9,683 nucleotides of DNA from assembly GCA_002499705.1 (NCBI GenBank), contig DAMU01000069.1, positions 1 through 9,683 of the forward strand. The letters run 5' to 3'. Positions 1 to 5,543 of this stretch are shown here, in pieces (position 1 is the stretch's first letter; each line of letters begins with the position of its first letter). Both the position numbers and the translations under genes were made by a program. The notes beneath the pieces are model-generated. The model made no database searches. It saw nothing but the letters and a program-made list of their open reading frames with translations, and was not told the DNA's origin. This DNA comes from Euryarchaeota archaeon UBA91 (GTDB taxonomy: Archaea > Thermoplasmatota > Poseidoniia > Poseidoniales > Poseidoniaceae).

Positions 1-348
1 ACAAGAATCATCAAGGCGACTCCAATGTTCACAAAAATTTTGATGACGCTTGCAGGTGGAATAATGCTGCTTTACTTCGTTTCAATTGTGTTTTATTTCA
101 TGCCTGGTAATTTCACCGTCCCGTTCCTCCACTCATCAGGTCCATTTGGAATTTTAATCACTGTTGCAATCTTAGCAGTTGCCTCTTTCCTCCTCATCGT
201 TAATTTTGACTTCATCGAAAAAGGAATCCAACAACGTTCACCTAAAGTGGGTGAATGGTGGGGTGCATTTGGTTTACTGGTCACCATCGTTTGGATTTAT
301 ATCGAAATGCTTCGACTACTCGCTAAAGTTCGCAGTAACCTTGATTGA
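1..348 (+). CDS. Bax inhibitor-1/YccA-like membrane protein, C-terminal part (cut by window start)
   Basis: The frame is open from base 1, so the ATG at 25 is very probably internal and the true start lies upstream. The 115 visible residues match the C-terminal half of the Bax inhibitor-1/YccA-like family: an HSSGP motif (44-48), a helix running into NFDFIEKG (68-75), and the conserved end GAFGLLVTIVWIY (88-100) followed by LRLLAK. Three membrane segments are visible, at about 13-33, 48-69 and 86-107; full-length members usually have six or seven. These are inner-membrane proteins whose prokaryotic role is poorly defined (Ca2+ leak or membrane-protein quality control has been shown for relatives). 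The stop TGA (346-348) lies inside the ribosome binding site of the next gene, so the two are probably co-transcribed and translationally coupled. Family recognition is from remembered conserved motifs; the function in this organism is unknown. Confidence 0.85.
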   Translation, partial: TRIIKATPMFTKILMTLAGGIMLLYFVSIVFYFMPGNFTVPFLHSSGPFGILITVAILAVASFLLIVNFDFIEKGIQQRSPKVGEWWGAFGLLVTIVWIYIEMLRLLAKVRSNLD

Positions 349-353
349 GGTGA
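347..353 (+). promoter_or_regulatory. Shine-Dalgarno site of the oxygenase gene, overlapping the upstream stop
   Basis: GAGGTGA matches the archaeal anti-Shine-Dalgarno. It overlaps the last two bases of the preceding TGA stop (346-348). Spacing is 3 bases to the ATG at 357 and 6 to the ATG at 360. The overlap points to coupling of translation within one transcript. Confidence 0.65.
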
Positions 354-356
354 GTT

Positions 357-1316
357 ATGATGCGAAGCATCCCAGTAATTGATTATTCAGATTACACCAG
401 TGGCGATGTTAAACGACAAGACAAGTTCATCCAGGAAGTTGGAGATTCTCTCAAGGATATCGGCTTTTTCGCCTTAGAAAATCACGGAATCCCTATGGAA
501 GCAATTGACCAAGCATATGAACAAGGAGATGCGTTTTTCTCTTTGGATGAGAACGTCAAAAAATCATACCTTCAACCAAACATCGCACATCAACGTGGAT
601 ACACTGCTTTTGGGGTAGAACATGCGAAAAATAACCCTGCTCCTGACTTGAAGGAGTTTTGGCAGAGTGGGCGTAGCCATCCAACCAGCGGTAAAGTCCC
701 GACATACGTGGCTAATGTTTGGCCTGATGCCCACGCACCCGAATTTAAACCCGTGATTGATGGATTGTTTAACCAAATGGAGTCGTTATCTCAAAACCTC
801 TTGAACTCATGCAGTCTCTATCTTGAAAAGGACAAAGAGTGGCTGAGTTCAATGTCAGAAGATGGCAATACAATCATGAGAATTATCCACTACCCACCAC
901 TTGGACAAGATGTTCCAGAGGGTGCTGTTCGTTCTGCAGCGCATGAAGATATCAATTTCATCACCTTACTCGTCACTGCTACAGCGGACGGGCTTGAAGT
1001 GATGGACCATGATGGAAGTTGGATCAAGGTTCAAGGTGATGCACGTCATATTATTGTGGATTCGGGCGATATGTTGCAGAATCTCACCAATGGGCTGTTC
1101 AAGTCCACAACTCACCGTGTTGTCAATCCGAGCAACTCAAACGTTCGACGTTTCTCAATGCCGATGTTTGTCCACCCTCGTAACGAAATTGACCTCACTC
1201 CCCGTCCGGAATTTGTAGAAATGACGGGCGGTAAACCTCTGTACCAATCAATAACTGCAGGTGCGTATTTGCATCAACGCTTGGTGGAAATTGGATTAGC
1301 TGAAGATGAAGGGTGA
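357..1316 (+). CDS. Isopenicillin N synthase-family Fe(II)/2-oxoglutarate-type oxygenase
   Basis: This 319-residue protein has the layout of the isopenicillin N synthase-like dioxygenases. An N-terminal DIOX_N-type region begins IPVIDY (5-10) and carries GFFALENHGIP (36-46). The jelly-roll catalytic domain follows at roughly 170-275. The iron triad is visible as H196 and D198 in AAHEDINFITLL, plus H253 in STTHRVVNP. The 2-oxoglutarate carboxylate site is R265-F266-S267 (RxS). A DGLEV motif (211-215) and a GD pair (237-238) are also typical. No key residue is missing, so the enzyme should be active and cytosolic. The substrate cannot be read from sequence; family members oxidise peptides, gibberellins, ethylene precursors or thymine. 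The next gene is thymidine phosphorylase, so a nucleobase substrate is worth considering (inference). Two ATGs (357, 360) follow a GAGGTGA site; the second has the longer spacing (6 bases) and may be the real start. Confidence 0.9.
   Translation: MMRSIPVIDYSDYTSGDVKRQDKFIQEVGDSLKDIGFFALENHGIPMEAIDQAYEQGDAFFSLDENVKKSYLQPNIAHQRGYTAFGVEHAKNNPAPDLKEFWQSGRSHPTSGKVPTYVANVWPDAHAPEFKPVIDGLFNQMESLSQNLLNSCSLYLEKDKEWLSSMSEDGNTIMRIIHYPPLGQDVPEGAVRSAAHEDINFITLLVTATADGLEVMDHDGSWIKVQGDARHIIVDSGDMLQNLTNGLFKSTTHRVVNPSNSNVRRFSMPMFVHPRNEIDLTPRPEFVEMTGGKPLYQSITAGAYLHQRLVEIGLAEDEG
1311..1316 (+). promoter_or_regulatory. Shine-Dalgarno site deciding the deoA start, overlapping the oxygenase stop
   Basis: GGGTGA ends 4 bases before the ATG at 1321, and its TGA is the stop codon of the oxygenase gene. 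It lies inside the reading frame that would start at 1306, so it supports 1321 as the start and implies coupled translation. Confidence 0.65.
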
Positions 1317-1320
1317 ACAG

Positions 1321-2643
1321 ATGAGTGATGACATCATTCAACGCCTATGTGCATCCATTGAAAATCATAAACCAATGGAAAGGTCAGAATTGGACCTTTT
1401 TATCGAAGGGGTTGCGCAACGAAAATTTCCAGTCGATGAAATTGAAAATTGGCTTCGCTGCGTACACACGCACGGCATATCCGTGACAGAGACAACCGCA
1501 CTCACCCAAGGCATGATGAATTCAGGTGCTGTGCTTGAATGGGATGGATTAGCTAATGTTGCTGACAAACACAGCACTGGTGGAGTTGGAGACAAAATGT
1601 CATTGATTCTCGCTCCTGCCCTTGCTGCGTGTGGTCTGCGAGTCCCGATGCTTGCAGGAAGAGGTCTGGGTCATACTGGAGGAACAATCGATAAACTCGA
1701 GTCAATACCTGGATTCAATTGCAACCTTACGCCTCAGCAAATGCAGGATGCTGTCCAAAAAGTGGGATGCTGTATCGCAGCCCAGAACGATGCAATCGCA
1801 CCGGCTGATGGTTTACTGTACGCTATTCGAGACGTCACCAATACCGTTGACAGCATCCCTCTTATCACTGCCTCTATCGTTTCGAAAAAAGCTGCAGAAG
1901 GCTTGAATGCTCTGGTATTGGACGTAAAATGTGGCCATGCGGCGTTCATGAAAAACCAACAAGATGCCATCGCTCTTGCACAATCAATGGTAGGAACTGC
2001 AAAGGGGTTGGGTATCAACACTGTTGCTCAAATAACGGACATGAATGAGCCAATTGGCAGTCATATTGGGAATGCATTGGAAGTTCTAGGCAGTGTTCTA
2101 GTTTTACAAGGTCAAGGATCTCAAGACACTCGGGAACTGGTTGCCCTTCAAGGTGGGCAATTACTCGCATTAACTGGAATCACATCGACACGTGAAGAGG
2201 GTGTGAAATTGATTCATGAAGTGCTCGACAACGGTAAAGCAATGGCCATTTTTATTGAAATGTGCGTTCAACAAGGGACCACCAGAACGGTTGCAGAAAA
2301 ACTCGCCATTCACCCCGAACAGATATTGCCTCAATCAAAGAAGGTCACCACACTTTACTCACCGAATTCGGGATTTGTGGATTCCATTGATGCAATGGTT
2401 TTGGCTGAAGTTGCAAGAGAACTCGGAGCAGGTCGCTTTACCATGAGTGATTCAATTCATCATGGCGTAGGATATGTTCTTGAAACTGCAAAAACTCACT
2501 CTATCGAACAAGGGGACGCTTGGATATCGATACATCACGACCTTGAATTGAGCTCTGAACACCTTGCTCGCCTTCGCAATTGTCTAAAAATCAGCGACCA
2601 ACAATCTGTTGATTTTCAACGACTCATCACCGTCATCACCTAG
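1321..2643 (+). CDS. deoA: Thymidine phosphorylase (bacterial DeoA type)
   Basis: The enzyme reversibly splits thymidine (often also deoxyuridine) with phosphate into the base and 2-deoxyribose 1-phosphate, a cytosolic step of pyrimidine salvage. From the ATG at 1321 the protein is 440 residues, the length I recall for E. coli DeoA, and active-site residues align with an offset of one: H84 in DKHSTGGVGDK (phosphate loop), R170, S185 and K189 in the stretch from YAIRDVT to SIVSKKAAEGL. The family signature GRGLGHTGGTIDKLES is at 113-128. The three-part layout (small alpha domain, large alpha/beta domain, C-terminal domain) is intact. It lacks the extra N-terminal domain of the roughly 500-residue archaeal AMP phosphorylases, so thymidine or uridine phosphorolysis is likelier than the AMP pathway. 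An in-frame ATG at 1306 would give five more residues and overlap the oxygenase, but 1321 has a GGGTGA site 4 bases upstream. Likely the last gene of the plus-strand operon. Confidence 0.93.
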   Translation: MSDDIIQRLCASIENHKPMERSELDLFIEGVAQRKFPVDEIENWLRCVHTHGISVTETTALTQGMMNSGAVLEWDGLANVADKHSTGGVGDKMSLILAPALAACGLRVPMLAGRGLGHTGGTIDKLESIPGFNCNLTPQQMQDAVQKVGCCIAAQNDAIAPADGLLYAIRDVTNTVDSIPLITASIVSKKAAEGLNALVLDVKCGHAAFMKNQQDAIALAQSMVGTAKGLGINTVAQITDMNEPIGSHIGNALEVLGSVLVLQGQGSQDTRELVALQGGQLLALTGITSTREEGVKLIHEVLDNGKAMAIFIEMCVQQGTTRTVAEKLAIHPEQILPQSKKVTTLYSPNSGFVDSIDAMVLAEVARELGAGRFTMSDSIHHGVGYVLETAKTHSIEQGDAWISIHHDLELSSEHLARLRNCLKISDQQSVDFQRLITVIT

Positions 2644-2661
2644 TTGGCTTGATAGAAGTCG

Positions 2662-2669
2662 TCATAAAG
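2662..2669 (+). promoter_or_regulatory. Possible TATA box for tRNA-Asn
   Basis: TCATAAAG is centred about 25 bases before the first base of the tRNA, where an archaeal TATA box would sit if transcription starts at or near the mature 5' end. No further motif (a BRE) is clear. Position is the main argument. Confidence 0.35.
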
Positions 2670-2690
2670 GTGAGGCTATTCGCCCACTCT

Positions 2691-2763
2691 GCCGATTTAG
2701 CTTAGCTGGTGGAGCGTGGGACTGTTAATCCCAAGGTCGAGGGTTCGAACCCCTCAATCGGCG
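2691..2763 (+). tRNA. tRNA-Asn (anticodon GTT)
   Basis: A complete cloverleaf can be folded by eye. The acceptor stem is GCCGATT (2691-2697) with AATCGGC (2756-2762), and the discriminator is G2763. The D stem is GCTT/GAGC (2700-2703, 2712-2715) with one G-U pair. The anticodon stem is TGGGA/TCCCA (2717-2721, 2729-2733) around loop CTGTTAA, with anticodon GTT at 2724-2726, which reads AAC/AAT. The T arm is GAGGG-TTCGAAC-CCCTC (2739-2755). The variable loop is 5 bases, there is no intron, and no CCA is encoded, so CCA must be added after transcription, as is usual in Archaea. Only one base separates it from the stop codon of the convergent gene. Confidence 0.97.
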
Positions 2764-2764
2764 T

Positions 2765-3301
2765 TTACAACTGAACCGTTGTGCCGTTGCCAATTCGAAA
2801 TTCGAACGTGAAATCTCCGGGATGAGTGAGTTCATACATCTCTCGAATGCTCTGGAATAGGTTGCTTCGTACGGCATCTTGCAACGATTCAAAGGTGAAT
2901 CCTATCAGAATAAAGTGGCGTGTAATTCGACCGCAACTTCGCAAATGTCTGCGCATGACTTGCCCTAAAGACTGCGAAATTAAATCGACATGTATGGCAC
3001 AGGTTTCATGGCAAGTTCCACCGGGTCGTCCGGGATAACAATTGATTCCCCCGCCACCGATTCCCGCATCGTCAAAGAAGGGTTGAGCAAATTCACCATC
3101 GTCAAGATAATCCGGATGAATTCTCCAACCGTCTTGAACCGTATTGCAGTGAACGCAGAGAACTTCACCATGTTCGATAAACTGGTGAGATGGTTGGTGA
3201 CCCCCCTCACAATACGGTCCGTTTGCAGTGGTTATGCTTGGCATGTTGATAATGCCTGCATTTGCTTCAGTTCTGTGCGGTAAAGGGATAAATTTTTTCA
3301 T
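2765..3301 (-). CDS. Uncharacterised Cys/His-rich protein, possible zinc binder
   Basis: I do not recognise this 178-residue protein. There is no signal peptide or membrane helix, so it should be cytosolic. Two clusters of potential metal ligands stand out. The first is C31-x3-H35 followed by C49-x2-C52 (VLCVHCNT), spaced like a small zinc ribbon or treble clef. The second is a Gly-rich stretch GIGGGGINCYPGRPGG (80-95) with C88, then C97, C101 and H104. A further C123 precedes a probable alpha/beta C-terminal part (IGFTFESLQDAVRS, 133-146). The first cluster suggests structural zinc; the second could be another metal site or a redox Cys set. The ATG at 3301 has no good Shine-Dalgarno, but a TATA-like box lies 25 bases upstream, so it may be read from a leaderless mRNA. 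A later Met at residue 20 is a less likely start. The gene converges on the tRNA, leaving no room for a separate terminator. Confidence 0.75.
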   Translation of the reverse strand: MKKFIPLPHRTEANAGIINMPSITTANGPYCEGGHQPSHQFIEHGEVLCVHCNTVQDGWRIHPDYLDDGEFAQPFFDDAGIGGGGINCYPGRPGGTCHETCAIHVDLISQSLGQVMRRHLRSCGRITRHFILIGFTFESLQDAVRSNLFQSIREMYELTHPGDFTFEFRIGNGTTVQL

Positions 3302-3322
3302 ACCACATCAGAGAATTCGACA

Positions 3323-3330
3323 CTATATCA
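3323..3330 (-). promoter_or_regulatory. TATA-like box upstream of the Cys/His-rich gene
   Basis: On the minus strand TGATATAG is centred about 25-26 bases before the A of the ATG at 3301. That geometry predicts transcription starting at or within a base or two of the start codon, a leaderless mRNA. It lies in the 39-base gap after guaA subunit B, so this gene may have its own promoter. Confidence 0.45.
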
Positions 3331-3340
3331 AGTGCGAAAC

Positions 3341-4291
3341 TCATTCCCATTCAATCGTGCCTGGGGGTTTGTGTGTGATGTCATAGACAACACGGTTTGC
3401 AGCACCTTTGACGGTATTCGTAATTCGAGTGCTAATTTTTTGCAAGATGGAGTGAGGTATTTCGGAATAGCGAGCAGACATACCATCCATTGACTGGACT
3501 GCACGAACAACAATCGTTTCTCCATAGGCTCGTACATCACCATGTACTCCGACGCTACGAACTGGAAGTAAAGCCGCAAAGTATTGCCAAGGAATTTCCA
3601 TCTTTCCTTCTGCTGCCGCTGCTTCAAATTCCTCTTCAACAATTGCACAGGCTTCTCGAACGACAGCCACACGTTCAGGAGTTAATTCTCCAAGGGTGCG
3701 GACAGCAAGACCTGGGCCGGGGAATGGTTGTCGTTCAGCGACATTGATTTCGAGTGTGCGAGCGAGTTCTCGGACTTCATCTTTGTATAAATCTCGAAGT
3801 GGTTCCACAACCGAGAGGGTCATATCTTCAGGTAATCCACCAACATTGTGATGAGATTTGATGGTATCTCGAACTCCGCCTCCAGATTCAATCCAATCTG
3901 GGGCGATCGTCCCTTGAACGAGATATTTGGCCCCACATTTCTTTTGTTCGTCTTCAAAGATTCGAATGAAAAGTTCTCCAATGACCTTCCGCTTCTGTTC
4001 AGGTTCTGTGACGCCTTTAAGGGCCTCAAAATATCTGTCTGCAGCCTTGACTGTCACGAGATTCTTAATCCCTTGAGCGGCGAGGAGTTCTTCAATTTCT
4101 TCAGTTTCTCCTTTACGCATAAATCCTGTATCAACATAGACACAGTGGAGTAATTCACCAACCGCTTGGTTGGCAATAACGGCGGCAACAGTTGAATCTA
4201 CTCCGCCAGAACAGGCAATAATTGCAATATCATCAATGGTTGATTTGAGTGTCTCGATGGATTCTTGAATGAATTCATTCGAGTCAAACAT
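3341..4291 (-). CDS. guaAb: GMP synthetase, ATP-pyrophosphatase subunit B
   Basis: This subunit adenylates XMP and transfers ammonia to make GMP, the last step of guanine nucleotide synthesis. From the ATG at 4291 it has 316 residues, normal for the archaeal stand-alone subunit. The N-type ATP-pyrophosphatase P-loop SGGVDST is at 28-34. Further family motifs are QGTIAPDWIE (126-135), IKSHHNVGGLPEDM (144-157), EPLRDLYKDEVREL (163-176), QPFPGPGLAVR (188-198) and the dimerisation-domain end DITHKPPGTIEWE (304-316). No glutaminase domain is attached, so it needs a separate amidotransferase subunit (GuaAa), which is not in this window. An upstream in-frame ATG (4306) would overlap purE by 14 bases; 4291 follows the purE stop by one base (TGA-A-ATG) and matches where archaeal relatives begin. 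It is probably translated by reinitiation after purE. Confidence 0.95.
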   Translation of the reverse strand: MFDSNEFIQESIETLKSTIDDIAIIACSGGVDSTVAAVIANQAVGELLHCVYVDTGFMRKGETEEIEELLAAQGIKNLVTVKAADRYFEALKGVTEPEQKRKVIGELFIRIFEDEQKKCGAKYLVQGTIAPDWIESGGGVRDTIKSHHNVGGLPEDMTLSVVEPLRDLYKDEVRELARTLEINVAERQPFPGPGLAVRTLGELTPERVAVVREACAIVEEEFEAAAAEGKMEIPWQYFAALLPVRSVGVHGDVRAYGETIVVRAVQSMDGMSARYSEIPHSILQKISTRITNTVKGAANRVVYDITHKPPGTIEWE

Positions 4292-4292
4292 T

Positions 4293-4799
4293 TCACTGGC
4301 CCCCATTGACTTCTCGGTCTTGGGACTTTACACGTTCGATTTGGTCGAGTTTGTTTTGTATCAATGCAGCTTCATACTCAGGATTTTTGAGAGCAAGAAT
4401 CTGTGTTGCAAGGTAACCAGCGTTATCGCCACGGTCAACACCGACCGTTGCTGCAGGAACACCCGGCGGGAGTTGGACAATGGAGAGGAGTGAATCAAAC
4501 GGAACTCTTCCACCGCAAGGAACGCCGATGACTGGCTTGGTCGTCAAAGCAGCCACAGCACCTGGAAGCGCTGCAGCAAGTCCTGCCATAGCGATAAAGA
4601 TTTGACATCCATCTTCTTCCGCCTTTTGAATAATATCTTCAACAAATTTTGGCGAGCGATGAGCACTTGCCACACGCAGTTGATAACTGACATTGAAGTG
4701 TTCGAGTATTTTCGTGCATTTTTCGGCTACGGGCATGTCTGATGAAGAGCCCAGTAATATGGTGACATCCATGCGTCTACGCCGGCGCGGGTGGTTCAT
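4293..4799 (-). CDS. purE: PurE-type N5-CAIR mutase / AIR carboxylase
   Basis: PurE makes 4-carboxy-AIR in purine synthesis, either from N5-CAIR (class I, with PurK) or directly from AIR and CO2 (class II). With the ATG at 4799 it is 168 residues. The nucleotide-binding loop GSSSD is at 17-21 and SAHRSP at 45-50 carries the conserved active-site H47. Other motifs are AGLAAALPG (72-80), KPVIGVPCGG (88-97), DSLLSIVQLPPGVP (102-115) and GVDRGDNAGYLATQIL (120-135). The usual AGGAAHLPG motif has Ala (A77) in place of His, a variation relevant to class. The N-terminus is Arg-rich (PRRRRR); the ATG at 4772 begins directly at MDVTILLGSSSD and is an equally plausible start, while a TTG at 4802 is unlikely. 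No purK is present in the window. It sits directly upstream of guaA subunit B in what looks like a small purine operon. Confidence 0.93.
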   Translation of the reverse strand: MNHPRRRRRMDVTILLGSSSDMPVAEKCTKILEHFNVSYQLRVASAHRSPKFVEDIIQKAEEDGCQIFIAMAGLAAALPGAVAALTTKPVIGVPCGGRVPFDSLLSIVQLPPGVPAATVGVDRGDNAGYLATQILALKNPEYEAALIQNKLDQIERVKSQDREVNGGQ

Positions 4800-4814
4800 C
4801 AAGATGTCTCTTCA

Positions 4815-4820
4815 TTTAAA
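4815..4820 (-). promoter_or_regulatory. Possible TATA-like element before purE
   Basis: TTTAAA on the minus strand lies in the 40-base spacer between the membrane-protein gene and purE. A start site about 26 bases downstream (near 4791) would exclude the ATG at 4799 and favour the one at 4772. It is a short AT-rich match in an AT-rich spacer, so the support is weak. Confidence 0.25.
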
Positions 4821-4839
4821 CGGAATTTCAGCCTCAAAA

Positions 4840-5514
4840 TCACTCTTCTTGGGAAGATATAGATGATTGAAAAAGGGGCCAATCAACGCCAAAATTAAGG
4901 CTCTTGAATTGCTCTCGAGTTTGGCAACCAAACACGTCAAATCGCAAATAAGGAAGACCGTCGTGTATCGAACCATAGATTTGCACAAATTGGTTGGCTT
5001 CAAACCTCTTGATGGCCATACAGGTTTGAGAAAAACGTGTTGTTTTCACATCCCAATCACTCAACAGTTCATGCGGTAATTTTTGCTTTGGATTCCAGCG
5101 CATCTCAAAGACATATCCGGCATCTTTGAAGATGAAATCCAATGCTTTGAAAAGAAGATAAATGGACACTGAAGAATAAATGAGTCCGAATAACACCCGA
5201 TCTTGATTCTGAGAAACAAATCCCCAAACCATAACACCAAAGCAAACTGATGCAAGGCCAATACCTACTTTTGATGCATTGAGAGTACCGACGCGACTGG
5301 ACACCCCTGCAATCCCTCCAGTAAGCATGAGCATCATGCTGAGGGCTCCAAACCATGGAATGAATTCTGCAGAGGCACCAGTAAACCACATAATCCAACA
5401 AAATGCCATTGGCAGAAAACCCCAAGCCATTGGAAAAAGTGCTTTAGATGCTTTGTTTTCAACCGGTACAGCACGCCAGCCAAACTTGCGCATCTTCCGG
5501 ATATCCATGTCCAT
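4840..5514 (-). CDS. Uncharacterised four-helix membrane protein with soluble C-terminal domain
   Basis: I do not recognise this 224-residue protein. It starts with a short basic segment (MRKFGWRAV, 8-16), has four hydrophobic helices at about 26-46, 50-71, 83-101 and 106-128, and ends in a soluble region of about 95 residues (130-224). By the positive-inside rule both ends should be cytoplasmic. The soluble part has alternating polar/hydrophobic stretches (for example QFVQIYGSIHDGLPYLRFDVFG, in the span 175-196) that look like a small beta-rich domain. It has no catalytic motif that I can name. Possible starts are 5514, 5508 and 5493; a TATATA box fits 5508 best. It lies between gcvPB and purE on the same strand, 29 bases after the former, so it may be co-transcribed with either, but nothing shows a metabolic link. 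Confidence 0.75.
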   Translation of the reverse strand: MDMDIRKMRKFGWRAVPVENKASKALFPMAWGFLPMAFCWIMWFTGASAEFIPWFGALSMMLMLTGGIAGVSSRVGTLNASKVGIGLASVCFGVMVWGFVSQNQDRVLFGLIYSSVSIYLLFKALDFIFKDAGYVFEMRWNPKQKLPHELLSDWDVKTTRFSQTCMAIKRFEANQFVQIYGSIHDGLPYLRFDVFGCQTREQFKSLNFGVDWPLFQSSISSQEE

Positions 5515-5529
5515 GCGACATATTGGCGC

Positions 5530-5535
5530 TATATA
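5530..5535 (-). promoter_or_regulatory. TATA-like box between gcvPB and the membrane-protein gene
   Basis: TATATA on the minus strand is centred about 24-25 bases before the ATG at 5508 and no Shine-Dalgarno is visible before it. This fits a leaderless transcript starting at the third codon of the longest frame, and suggests the membrane-protein gene has its own promoter rather than depending only on gcvPA/gcvPB. Confidence 0.4.
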
Positions 5536-5543
5536 CGCATTTC

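Noticed and set aside
25..348. A complete 107-residue small membrane protein starting at ATG 25
   Set aside because: The frame is open to base 1 and the upstream residues continue the YccA-like alignment, so this is the C-terminal part of a longer protein.
1734..2021. Antisense reading frame inside deoA, and similar frames opposite gcvPA, gcvPB and guaA subunit B
   Set aside because: They lie wholly within strongly supported genes, show no family motifs and no convincing start signals; they are shadows of the real coding strand.
2691..2763. tRNA-Asn as an attachment site with a mobile element next to it
   Set aside because: No integrase and no repeated copy of the tRNA 3' end was found in the window, and the neighbour is an ordinary-looking convergent gene.
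3341..4291. A broken GuaA that has lost its glutaminase domain
   Set aside because: Separate ATP-pyrophosphatase and glutaminase subunits are the normal archaeal arrangement, and the reading frame is intact from the family start to its conserved end.
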